Assembly: GCF_900100625.1 (NCBI RefSeq)
Contig: NZ_FMTY01000003.1
Span: forward strand, 255,424-319,423
DNA from: Flavobacterium saliperosum
GTDB taxonomy: Bacteria; Bacteroidota; Bacteroidia; Flavobacteriales; Flavobacteriaceae
Length of the DNA stretch: 64,000 nucleotides
Reading direction: 5' to 3'
Under the pieces are notes generated by a model that worked only from the letters and a program-made list of their open reading frames with translations, searched no databases and was not told where the DNA came from. A program made the translations under genes and the position numbers. Position 1 is the stretch's first letter. Every line of letters starts with the position of its first letter. Positions 26,485 through 34,529 of the stretch are shown piece by piece.

Positions 26485-27564
26485 TTACAAATTAAATAGT
26501 TTGTATGACTGATGTGTTGACTTTACGATGCTTTCGGTGCGTTCGGGATGAGTATCGGAAATAAACAACTGGCCGAAAGTTTCGTCGTTGACCATTTCCA
26601 CGATTTTGCTTACGCGGGTTTCGTCCAGTTTGTCGAAAATATCATCGAATAATAAAATGGGTAAAACGCCACTTTGTTTTTTGATGAATTCGAATTGCGC
26701 TAGTTTTAAGGCAATCAGGAACGATTTTTGCTGCCCTTGCGAACCGAATTTCTTTATCGGAAAGGTGTCGATTTCAAAAGACAAATCGTCTTTGTGGATA
26801 CCGACGCTCGTGTATTGTAAAACGCGGTCTTTGGCTAAATTTTCTTCGAAAAGCTGTAACAGCGGTTTTTCGGAGAGCTGACTTTCATAGACAATCTGTA
26901 CCGTTTCTGCCGAATTGGTTATGGATTGATGGTGTTGGTTGAAAATCGGAATGAAATTCTCCAGAAATTGTTTTCTTTTTTCGAAAATCGAAGAGCCTAA
27001 AACGTCCAATTGCTCGTTATAGATGGAAAGGGTGTCGTTTTCAAACGTTTGGTTTGCCGCGAAATATTTCAGTAGGGCATTCCTTTGTGCGATGATTTTC
27101 TGATATTGGATTAATTGCTGCAGATAGGTGCTGTCCAATTGCGAAATCACGCTGTCGATAAATTTTCGACGGGTTTCGCTGCCTTCGATAATTAAATCCT
27201 GATCGGAAGGCGAGATAATTACGAGTGGAATGAACCCGATATGATCGGAAAAACGCTCGTATGGTTTGTTGTTGCGTTTCAGGATTTTTTTCTGACCTTT
27301 TTTCAGACTGCAAATGATTTGTTCCTCACGTTGGTCTTTTTCAAAGACGCCGTCCACTACAAAAAACTCCTCGCCGTGTCGGATGTTTTGAACCGCAAGC
27401 GGATTAAAGTAACTTTTCCCGTACGACAAATGATAAATAGCATCCAGAATATTGGTTTTTCCGATACCGTTTTTCCCTACGAAGCAATTAATTTTCGCTT
27501 CGAAGTCGAAAGTGGCTTCGGTGATGTTTTTGTAATTAAAAAGGGAAAGGCGCTTTAGATACAC
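26485..27564 (-). CDS. recF: DNA replication/repair protein RecF
   Basis: RecF, an SMC-like ATPase, loads RecA at single-strand gaps with RecO and RecR. The 359-residue protein has the Walker A motif GKNGIGKTN (near residue 30), the ABC-type signature [10 protein letters not shown] and the Walker [15 protein letters not shown]. Length and order are typical. The start is GTG (MYLKRLSL, as in other flavobacterial RecF proteins). It is not next to dnaA or dnaN here, as is usual in Bacteroidota. Confidence 0.96.
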   Translation of the reverse strand: MYLKRLSLFNYKNITEATFDFEAKINCFVGKNGIGKTNILDAIYHLSYGKSYFNPLAVQNIRHGEEFFVVDGVFEKDQREEQIICSLKKGQKKILKRNNKPYERFSDHIGFIPLVIISPSDQDLIIEGSETRRKFIDSVISQLDSTYLQQLIQYQKIIAQRNALLKYFAANQTFENDTLSIYNEQLDVLGSSIFEKRKQFLENFIPIFNQHHQSITNSAETVQIVYESQLSEKPLLQLFEENLAKDRVLQYTSVGIHKDDLSFEIDTFPIKKFGSQGQQKSFLIALKLAQFEFIKKQSGVLPILLFDDIFDKLDETRVSKIVEMVNDETFGQLFISDTHPERTESIVKSTHQSYKLFNL

Positions 27565-27698
27565 GAGAAATCCGAATTATTTCAGAGAATTTAAATCATT
27601 TTTTTAAAGTGGGTGCAAATTATTGAAAAATATCGACAAAAAGGATTTCCATATATGAATAAAAATTTTATTTTTGCCGTTCATTAAATTAAAAATAG

Positions 27699-28490
27699 AT
27701 GGCAACATATAACAAAAGAGGGTATAAAGCTCCAAAACCAAAAGACGAAGCGGCTGAAGATCAAATTGACGTTGATACATTAGACAACATTAAAGAGGAA
27801 GATAGCGCAACGGCAGAGGTATTTAATACTTTGGATGAAAGCGCTAATAAACTTGAGGATTGGGTTGCTAAAAATCAAAAATACATTTTCGGTGTTGTAG
27901 GTGCTATTGCAGTTGTGGCAGCCGGATATTTATTATACAACAAATTTATTGTTGAACCGAAAGAAGACGAAGCGGCGAACGAAATGTTCCAGGCTCAACA
28001 GTACTTCCAACAGGCAGTAGACGGTCAAACCGCTAATGATTCTTTATACAATCTTGCGTTAAAAGGTGGTGAAGGAAAATTAGGTTTCATCGGAATTACC
28101 GATAACTATTCCGGTACCAAAGCGGCTAACCTGGCTCATTACTATGCAGGTATGGCGTATTTAAATACAGGTAAGTTTAAAGAAGCGGTTGAGCAATTGG
28201 AGCAATTCAAATCGGATGACATGTTCCTGAAAGCGATTGCTACCGGAGCTATCGGAGACGCTTTCTCTGAATTGGGTCAGAAAGAAGATGCGTTAAGCTA
28301 TTACCAAAAAGCGGCTGAAGCTAACGCAAACGATTTTACCACACCAAGATATTTATACAAAGCAGGTCAAATGGCTTTGGAAATGGGTAAAAAAGCGGAA
28401 GCGTTGAAATTCTTTACCGAAATCAAAGACAAATACGAAACTTCTCAGGAAGGTGCAGGTATTGATGCAATGATTGCAATGGTTGAGTAA
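27699..28490 (+). CDS. Membrane-anchored tetratricopeptide repeat protein
   Basis: The 263-residue protein has a charged cytoplasmic N-terminus, one membrane helix (about 64-83, GVVGAIAVVAAGYLLYNKFI) and a periplasmic region with TPR units (for example GKFKEAVEQLEQF and QKEDALSYYQKAAEAN). This is the layout of the YfgM/TPR_21 group, ancillary factors of the Sec translocon in E. coli. A similar chaperone role is plausible but unproven. Codon use suggests high expression. ribH follows after a spacer filled with heptad repeats. Confidence 0.85.
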   Translation: MATYNKRGYKAPKPKDEAAEDQIDVDTLDNIKEEDSATAEVFNTLDESANKLEDWVAKNQKYIFGVVGAIAVVAAGYLLYNKFIVEPKEDEAANEMFQAQQYFQQAVDGQTANDSLYNLALKGGEGKLGFIGITDNYSGTKAANLAHYYAGMAYLNTGKFKEAVEQLEQFKSDDMFLKAIATGAIGDAFSELGQKEDALSYYQKAAEANANDFTTPRYLYKAGQMALEMGKKAEALKFFTEIKDKYETSQEGAGIDAMIAMVE

Positions 28491-28492
28491 AT

Positions 28493-28564
28493 AGAAGGCA
28501 GAAGACAGAATTTAGAATTCAGTTTCTTTTTTCAAACTTCTAATTTCAAACTTCTAATTTAAAT
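28493..28564 (+). repeat. Heptad repeats filling the spacer before ribH
   Basis: Five AGAANNN-type units (28493-28527: AGAAGGC, AGAAGAC, AGAATTT, AGAATTC, AGTTTCT) are followed after 2 nt by a perfect 14-bp repeat (TTTCAAACTTCTAA at 28530-28543 and 28544-28557) and TTTAAAT. The tract runs from just after one stop codon to 1 nt before the ribH start. Confidence 0.85.
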
Positions 28565-28565
28565 T

Positions 28566-29060
28566 ATGGCAACAGCAAATAAAAATTTATCCAATTACGA
28601 TAAAAACACAATCCCAAATGCGAAAGATTTTCGGTTTGGGATTGTTGTTTCAGAATGGAACGATAAAATTACCGAAGGATTGTATTCCGGAGCCGAAGCG
28701 GCACTTTTGGACTGTGGTGCTTTACCGGAAAATATTATCCGATGGAATGTTCCCGGCAGTTTTGAACTGGTTTACGGTGCACAACGCATGATTGTAACAC
28801 AGGAAGTGGATTGTGTCATCACCATTGGTTGTGTAATCAAAGGCGAAACGATGCATTTCGAATTCGTTTGTGAAGGCGTAACGCAGGGAATTAAAGATTT
28901 GAACGTGCAAACGGATGTTCCGGTAATTTTCTGTCTGTTAACCGATAATAACGAACAACAGTCGATCGATCGAAGCGGCGGCGTTCACGGCAATAAAGGG
29001 ACTGAAGCGGCAATCGCTGCCATCAAAATGGCCGATTTAAGAAGAACGACCAATCAGTAA
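28566..29060 (+). CDS. ribH: 6,7-dimethyl-8-ribityllumazine synthase
   Basis: RibH condenses 5-amino-6-ribitylaminouracil with dihydroxybutanone phosphate to give the direct precursor of riboflavin. The 164-residue protein has the active-site regions VVSEWND, WNVPGSFELVYGA, GCVIKGETMHFEFV (with the catalytic histidine) and a C-terminal GNKGTEAA helix. The family forms 60-mer or pentameric shells. The rest of the pathway is not in this window and no FMN riboswitch is evident in the 75-nt leader, which instead consists of heptad repeats. Confidence 0.97.
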   Translation: MATANKNLSNYDKNTIPNAKDFRFGIVVSEWNDKITEGLYSGAEAALLDCGALPENIIRWNVPGSFELVYGAQRMIVTQEVDCVITIGCVIKGETMHFEFVCEGVTQGIKDLNVQTDVPVIFCLLTDNNEQQSIDRSGGVHGNKGTEAAIAAIKMADLRRTTNQ

Positions 29061-29118
29061 GCAGGATTTTGATTGGCTGTAAAAGGAAATCATTTTACAA
29101 CGAAAATACAATATCAGA

Positions 29119-29150
29119 AAGCCTATTCGTAAGAGTAGGTTTTTTATTTT
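29119..29150 (+). terminator. Intrinsic terminator after ribH
   Basis: A 7-bp stem (CCTATTC with GAGTAGG, one G-U) around GTAA is followed by a long T-rich tract. Confidence 0.75.
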
Positions 29151-29190
29151 TTTATGATTCCATTAGGTATAATAACAAATTCCTTTTCCT

Positions 29191-29198
29191 TAAATTTG
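29191..29198 (+). promoter_or_regulatory. -7 box upstream of mutL
   Basis: TAAATTTG matches TAnnTTTG and lies 51 nt before the mutL start, just upstream of the heptad leader. No clear -33 TTG is seen. Confidence 0.4.
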
Positions 29199-29213
29199 TG
29201 AACCATGAGGCTG

Positions 29214-29248
29214 ATTCATAACTCATAATCTATAATTCATAATTACTT
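29214..29248 (+). repeat. Heptad repeat in the mutL leader
   Basis: Five in-phase 7-nt units (ATTCATA, ACTCATA, ATCTATA, ATTCATA, ATTACTT) end 1 nt before the mutL ATG. Confidence 0.8.
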
Positions 29249-29249
29249 G

Positions 29250-31130
29250 ATGTCAAGCATAATTCAATTACTACCCGATCACGTTGCCAACCAGATAGCC
29301 GCCGGAGAAGTCGTTCAGCGACCGGCTTCCGTGGTGAAAGAATTGGTGGAAAACGCGGTCGATGCTGGCGCTACCGAAATCAAACTTATCGTAAAAGATG
29401 CGGGAAAAACCCTGATTCAGGTAATTGACAACGGAAAAGGAATGTCGGTTACCGACGCGCGTTTGTGTTTCGAACGCCATGCCACTTCCAAAATCCGTCA
29501 GGCGGAAGATTTGTTTTCACTGCACACCAAAGGGTTTCGAGGTGAAGCTTTGGCTTCCATTGCAGCGATTGCCCATGTGGAAATGAAAACCAAACAGGAT
29601 CAGGAAGAATTGGGAACACACATTGTTATTGAAGGCAGCAAATTTGTTTCTCAGGATGTGGCGGTATTGCCCAGAGGCACTTCTTTTTCAGTCAAAAATT
29701 TATTTTTCAATATTCCTGCCCGTCGTAATTTCTTAAAATCTGATACGGTGGAATTTCGTCATATTGTGGATGATTTCGAACGCGTGGCTTTGGCACATCC
29801 CAATATTCACTTCATGTTGTTCCATAACGGAAGCGAAATGTTCAATTTGCCGCAATCCAATCTGCGTCAGCGTATTGTGAATGTTTTTGGCGGAAAGACC
29901 AACGAAAAATTGGTTCCGGTGAATGAAAGTACCGAAATTGTCGGTATTCAGGGATTTGTGGGGAAACCCGAATTTGCCAAAAAGAACCGTGGCGAACAGT
30001 TTTTCTTCGTGAACGACCGATTTATTAAAAGTCCGTATTTGCATCATGCGATTATGGCAGCCTATGAAGGGTTGCTGAAAGACGGAAGTCAGCCGAGTTA
30101 TTTCTTATACCTCGATGTGCCTCCGCATACGATAGATATCAACATTCATCCGACCAAAACCGAAATCAAGTTTGACGACGATCAGGCGTTGTATGCGATT
30201 TTGCGTTCCTCAATAAAACACAGTTTAGGACAGTTTAACGTAGCGCCGATATTGGATTTCGAACGCGATGCTTCGTTGGATATTCCGTATGATTACAAAG
30301 AAAAAGAAAGCGAAACGCCTTTAATACAGGTCGATTCGAATTTTAATCCGTTTGCTGCTGAGCTGCCTTCGCGAGGGTTTTCAGCGTCTTCGGTAGGCTC
30401 GCATTCTTTTGGTTCCGGTTATAAAAAACAAGACCATAATGCAAGTTGGGAAAGTCTGTATGTTGGATTGAAAACGGCTACCGATGAAATCGACGTAAGT
30501 GAAATCCAATTTGAAAGCGAGGAAGTGACCGGTTCCCTTTTCAGTGAAAACGAAGTGGAAACCGCCGGAAACAGAACTTATCAGATTCAGAAAAAATACA
30601 TCGTCAGTCCGATTAAATCCGGAATGATGATTTTATATCAGGAACGGGCACACCAGCGTATTTTATACGAGCAATTCCTGACAAGTATTACGATGCATCA
30701 GGCGGCGAGTCAGCAGTTGTTGTTTCCTTTGGAATTGCATTTTTCGCCCTCGGAAATGACGATGATAAAAGAATTGCGATCGTCGTTGGAAAATACCGGT
30801 TTCGTTTTTGATGCGATGACTACGGAAATCCTTGTAATTTCGGGATTACCGGTGAATGTGGCGGAAAGCGAAGTGAGTGTGCTTCTGGAAGAACTGATTC
30901 ACGATTTGCAGGGCGAACTTCCGGAGAGTAGTTTCAGTCAGAGTGACCGTATTGCCAAATCGATGGCACGAAGCCTTTCGGTGAAAACCGGCGCCTATTT
31001 AACCGAAAAAGAACAGGAAAGTATCGTGAATTCTTTATTTGCGTGTAAAGAACCCAACGTATCACCATTTAATAAACCGACTTTCATAACCATGGGTGTG
31101 GAAGATTTAGACAAACGTTTTGCCCTATGA
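29250..31130 (+). CDS. mutL: DNA mismatch repair protein MutL
   Basis: MutL is the ATP-dependent matchmaker of mismatch repair. The 626-residue protein has the GHKL ATPase motifs KELVENAVDAGA, IDNGKGM and TKGFRGEALASIA, the transducer domain, a low-complexity linker (about 355-430) and the dimerisation domain. The latent-endonuclease motif (normally DQHAxxExxxxE) reads YQERAHQRILYE at about residues 463-474, so its key Asp, His and first Glu are missing. The C-terminal metal motif is also altered (VSPFNKP). ATG at 29250 is chosen over the TTG one codon upstream. Its stop overlaps the next start. Confidence 0.97.
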   Translation: MSSIIQLLPDHVANQIAAGEVVQRPASVVKELVENAVDAGATEIKLIVKDAGKTLIQVIDNGKGMSVTDARLCFERHATSKIRQAEDLFSLHTKGFRGEALASIAAIAHVEMKTKQDQEELGTHIVIEGSKFVSQDVAVLPRGTSFSVKNLFFNIPARRNFLKSDTVEFRHIVDDFERVALAHPNIHFMLFHNGSEMFNLPQSNLRQRIVNVFGGKTNEKLVPVNESTEIVGIQGFVGKPEFAKKNRGEQFFFVNDRFIKSPYLHHAIMAAYEGLLKDGSQPSYFLYLDVPPHTIDINIHPTKTEIKFDDDQALYAILRSSIKHSLGQFNVAPILDFERDASLDIPYDYKEKESETPLIQVDSNFNPFAAELPSRGFSASSVGSHSFGSGYKKQDHNASWESLYVGLKTATDEIDVSEIQFESEEVTGSLFSENEVETAGNRTYQIQKKYIVSPIKSGMMILYQERAHQRILYEQFLTSITMHQAASQQLLFPLELHFSPSEMTMIKELRSSLENTGFVFDAMTTEILVISGLPVNVAESEVSVLLEELIHDLQGELPESSFSQSDRIAKSMARSLSVKTGAYLTEKEQESIVNSLFACKEPNVSPFNKPTFITMGVEDLDKRFAL

Positions 31131-31873
31131 TGAACATGACCGAAACTGTAAAACAGTTAATTATAATTAATGTGATTTTTTTTGTGGGCGCCCAGTTTGT
31201 TCCCGCAGCGCAGGATTTTTTGGCGCTTTTCTATTTTGAAAATCCGAGTTTTAAAGTTTGGCAACCCATTACGCATATGTTTATGCATGGCGGATTAATG
31301 CATATCTTATTCAATATGTTTGCGTTGTATTCTTTCGGAAGTGCCTTGGAGCATTTCTGGGGTGGAAAGAAGTTTTTGTTTTTCTATATTTCGTGTGGTT
31401 TGGGATCGGCTTTGTTGCATACGGCTGTAAATTATTTCAGTTTTCATGATGGTTTGAATTTTCTGATGGAAAACGGATTTCAAAAAGAAGAAATTATAAA
31501 AATTTTAGCCGAAGGGAAATTTGACACCCGTTGGCAGGAAATAATGGGAAATACTAATTTTACCAGTTTCTTACAAAGTTATATTGTGCCTGTTGTTGGA
31601 GCTTCCGGTGCCATTTACGGACTCTTGGTGGCTTTCGCGTTCATGTTTCCCAATGCCGAACTGGCTTTGATGTTTATTCCTGTTCCGATAAAGGCAAAAT
31701 ATTTTGTTCCCGGCTTACTGTTGGTCGATTTGTTTTTGGGTGTTTCCGGAAAATCGATTTTCGGAGGAAGCAGTGGAATTGCCCATTTCGCTCACATAGG
31801 AGGTGCTCTTGTTGGGTTTATTATGATGTCGTACTGGAAAAAGAATCAGTTTAATGACAATCGTTGGAATTAA
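31127..31873 (+). CDS. Rhomboid family intramembrane serine protease (first copy)
   Basis: The 248-residue protein has about six membrane helices and the rhomboid catalytic dyad: serine in VGASGAIYG and histidine in GIAHFAHIGG. The conserved HMFMHGGLMHILFNMFALY region (loop 1 and helix 2) is also present. Rhomboids cut membrane proteins within or near their transmembrane helices. A hydrophilic insert (about residues 105-145) between helices is unusual. The start codon overlaps the mutL stop (ATGA), and a second rhomboid follows, so these are likely one operon. Substrates are unknown. Confidence 0.93.
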   Translation: MMNMTETVKQLIIINVIFFVGAQFVPAAQDFLALFYFENPSFKVWQPITHMFMHGGLMHILFNMFALYSFGSALEHFWGGKKFLFFYISCGLGSALLHTAVNYFSFHDGLNFLMENGFQKEEIIKILAEGKFDTRWQEIMGNTNFTSFLQSYIVPVVGASGAIYGLLVAFAFMFPNAELALMFIPVPIKAKYFVPGLLLVDLFLGVSGKSIFGGSSGIAHFAHIGGALVGFIMMSYWKKNQFNDNRWN

Positions 31874-31875
31874 AA

Positions 31876-31942
31876 CAGAAGGCAGTAATCAGTACCGCTA
31901 ATCCGTTTGCAGAAGTTCTAAATTCTAATTTCTAAATTCAAA
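31876..31942 (+). repeat. Heptad repeats filling the spacer before the second rhomboid gene
   Basis: Five units (CAGAAGG, CAGTAAT, CAGTACC, GCTAATC, CGTTTGC), a 4-nt break, then GTTCTAA, ATTCTAA, TTTCTAA and ATTCAAA, the last ending exactly at the ATG. The tract fills the spacer between two stop/start codons. Confidence 0.85.
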
Positions 31943-32803
31943 ATGAATATTTTAGACGATTTTAAATTACAATACAAAACCGGGGATATTACCCAGAAAC
32001 TCATCTTTTGGAATGTGGGTATTGCGATTCCGTTTTTCATTTTAAGCGCTTTTGCACCGTCGGTTTTTCAACATGTGATTGATTGGTTGAGTCTGTCGTC
32101 AACTGTTTCCAAAGTTGTTGTCAAACCCTGGACGTTTATCACATATGCTTTTCTTCATGCCGATTTTTGGCATCTGTTGTTCAATATGATTGTGTTGAAT
32201 TTCTCCAGCCGCCTGTTTCTGACGTATTTCACTCAAAAACAATTCTTCGGATTGTATCTGTTGGGTGCTGTTTTTGCGGGATTGGTGTTTGTACTGTCCG
32301 ATTTGTTTCTTCACAGCAATACCATTTTAGTGGGCGCTTCGGGAGCGATTATGGCGGTTCTGATTGCTGCGGCAACCTATTCGCCGTTGTCGGAAATCCG
32401 GTTGCTGTTAATCGGAAACGTGAAGCTGTGGCACATTGCGCTGGTATTGTTTGTTTTGGATCTGATTCAGATTCCGATGAGTAATACCGGCGGACATCTG
32501 GCGCACATCGGCGGATCGCTTTTTGGTTTTTTGTACATCAAACTGTTACAAAACGGAACCGATTTGAGTAAAATAGTGTCGAATGTTATCGATTATTTTG
32601 TTTCTTTGTTTTCCCCAAGAAAAGCTACCCCGTTTAAAAAGGTTCACAGAAATGCGAACCAACAGACACAAACCAAACCGACGAAGCCGCAAAAGGACAT
32701 GACGCAACAACAAATCGATGAGATTTTGGATAAAATCAGTAAATCGGGTTACGACAGTTTAACCAAGGAAGAGAAAGAATTTTTGTTTAAAGTAGGGAAG
32801 TAG
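31943..32803 (+). CDS. Rhomboid family intramembrane serine protease (second copy)
   Basis: The 286-residue protein has six membrane helices, the nucleophile serine in VGASGAIMAVL and the histidine in GGHLAHIGGSLFGF. HADFWHLLFNMIVLNF matches the family's second-helix region. A cytoplasmic tail (about 215-286) is rich in Lys, Gln and Thr and ends in a small helical region (QIDEILDKISKSGYDSL) found in many Bacteroidota rhomboids. It is clearly different in sequence from the first copy, so this is an old duplication or separate recruitment. The EEP-fold gene starts 9 nt downstream. Confidence 0.93.
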   Translation: MNILDDFKLQYKTGDITQKLIFWNVGIAIPFFILSAFAPSVFQHVIDWLSLSSTVSKVVVKPWTFITYAFLHADFWHLLFNMIVLNFSSRLFLTYFTQKQFFGLYLLGAVFAGLVFVLSDLFLHSNTILVGASGAIMAVLIAAATYSPLSEIRLLLIGNVKLWHIALVLFVLDLIQIPMSNTGGHLAHIGGSLFGFLYIKLLQNGTDLSKIVSNVIDYFVSLFSPRKATPFKKVHRNANQQTQTKPTKPQKDMTQQQIDEILDKISKSGYDSLTKEEKEFLFKVGK

Positions 32804-32812
32804 AAACAACGA

Positions 32813-33850
32813 GTGAAGAACTTATCAATTATCAATAAAATAGCCTTTTTTTTCAACATCGTTTTGGCGATGCTTACGTTTGTGGCGTATTTATTGCCTT
32901 TTCTTGCTCCTAAAATGTTTCCTTTTCTGTCGGTTTTAACCTTGGTGATGCCGTTAATGCTGATACTCAACCTGGTCTTTTTGTTTTATTGGTTGTTGCA
33001 ATTTAAGAGGCAGGTGCTACTTTCTGCTTTTGTTTTTTTAATCGGAATCACGTTTTTCAATAAATTCTATAAATTTTCGGGAAAAGATCTGATTGTAGAG
33101 GACAATGACTTTACTGTGATGAGTTATAACGTGCGTCTTTTCAATGTTTTCGAATGGATGAGCAAACAGAATATTTCCGAAGATATAGTTGATTTTGTGG
33201 CTTCACAGGACCCGGATATTTTATGCATACAGGAATATTCCACGTCGGCTGATGTGAAGTTTTCGGATTACAAGTACAAATACATCCTGATGCAGGGTGA
33301 TAATATCCGAACCGGGCAGGCTATTTTTTCGAAATTTCCCATCATTGAAAAAGGGGAAATCGATTTTCCGGAATCCGATAATAACGTGATTTTTGCCGAT
33401 ATTAAAATGCGTCGTGATACCATTCGGGTGTACAGTATTCATTTGCAGTCCACTAAAATCAGTCCGGATATTAACGAGAAAATTGATGAAGCCAAGTCAA
33501 AAAAAATATTCCGAAGAATGAGCGAAGCTTTTAAAGAGCAACAGTTGCAGTCGGAACTTATAAAGGAACATAAAAACGAATGTCATTATCCAATGATTGT
33601 TTGTGGCGATATGAATAACAGTGCGTTTTCCTACGTGTACCGTAACATTAAAGGCAATATGAATGATGCGTTTGAAGAGGCCGGGGAAGGTTTCGGAAAA
33701 ACGTACGATTACGAATTCTATCCGGCGCGTATCGATTATATTCTAACGGATAAACGGTTTGAAGTAAAGAATTTTAAGAGTTTTGACAACTTCGTCAATT
33801 CCGATCACTTTCCGATTACTACCCGATTGATGTTAAAGCAGGAGGAGTAA
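32813..33850 (+). CDS. Membrane-anchored endonuclease/exonuclease/phosphatase family protein
   Basis: The 345-residue protein has three N-terminal membrane helices (within about 1-85) and an EEP catalytic domain: MSYNVRLFN, ILCIQEYS, YSIHLQS, VCGDMNNSAFSYVYR and DYILTDKRF with NSDHFPI at the end, giving the metal- and phosphate-binding residues. Family members cut nucleic acids, phospholipids or phosphoinositides; with this membrane anchor the domain would sit near the membrane. The start is GTG, forced by an in-frame stop 12 nt upstream. It ends on the base next to the convergent WbqC gene. Confidence 0.9.
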   Translation: MKNLSIINKIAFFFNIVLAMLTFVAYLLPFLAPKMFPFLSVLTLVMPLMLILNLVFLFYWLLQFKRQVLLSAFVFLIGITFFNKFYKFSGKDLIVEDNDFTVMSYNVRLFNVFEWMSKQNISEDIVDFVASQDPDILCIQEYSTSADVKFSDYKYKYILMQGDNIRTGQAIFSKFPIIEKGEIDFPESDNNVIFADIKMRRDTIRVYSIHLQSTKISPDINEKIDEAKSKKIFRRMSEAFKEQQLQSELIKEHKNECHYPMIVCGDMNNSAFSYVYRNIKGNMNDAFEEAGEGFGKTYDYEFYPARIDYILTDKRFEVKNFKSFDNFVNSDHFPITTRLMLKQEE

Positions 33851-34462
33851 TTATAAGGATTGTTTTTTCAGATAATCCACCGCATAACGTCCTTCATTGA
33901 ACAACAAATCCAGAATACTCAAATTGTTGATGAATCCGTGTTTGTCATCGAAAACCTGAGTGTACGGTTCGAAAACCAATGTATCTTTTTTACCGTTAGC
34001 CAAATGACGGAAATCTGTTAACCCTTCCACTTCATGGAAATATTCGGTAGTTTTTTCGATGTCGAATTTCACCCCTAAACATTCGGTAACCACTTCGATA
34101 GTCTGAAAATTCAGGTCCATCATGAATTCGTGTTTCTTTTCGAAAAGCGCACGGATATCGTCTTCAAAATACTCGAAGAAAGGTGACGTTCTATAAGCAG
34201 CTTCCAGCGATTTAAAATGGTTTTTACGCCAGTCGAAATCGTTTTCAATGCGCACGTCTTTAAATTTCTGATGTGCTGTCTTGCTGTGCTTAATCGGAAT
34301 ATTCAACATCTGAATGCCGTTAGGCGAATAAATATACATCCTGTTGCGATTGGTTTGTTTCTGGAAATTGTCTTCCATTTCAAAGGTAATCGAATCGGCT
34401 TTTACCATCGCTGTAAAATGGCTGATGGAAGGAAAGTAGGTAGGGTGTAATAAAATATTCAT
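33851..34462 (-). CDS. WbqC-like family protein
   Basis: The 203-residue protein matches the WbqC family, first named from a gene in an O-antigen cluster. It has the typical start (MNILLHPTYFPSISHFTAMV), a DNFQKQTNRNRMYI motif and IPIKHSK. The biochemical function is not established. It lies 67 nt downstream of lepB on the same strand, so it probably ends the parA-parB-dapB-lepB group. No O-antigen genes are nearby. Confidence 0.88.
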   Translation of the reverse strand: MNILLHPTYFPSISHFTAMVKADSITFEMEDNFQKQTNRNRMYIYSPNGIQMLNIPIKHSKTAHQKFKDVRIENDFDWRKNHFKSLEAAYRTSPFFEYFEDDIRALFEKKHEFMMDLNFQTIEVVTECLGVKFDIEKTTEYFHEVEGLTDFRHLANGKKDTLVFEPYTQVFDDKHGFINNLSILDLLFNEGRYAVDYLKKQSL

Positions 34463-34529
34463 GTTTGGGTATTGTTATGAGAGTACTGTTCACAGCTTAA
34501 TGATAACTGCAAACAATAAACTCTAAACG

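Noticed and set aside
28491-28565. FMN riboswitch before ribH
   Set aside because: The 75-nt spacer is made of heptad repeats and lacks the conserved RFN core.
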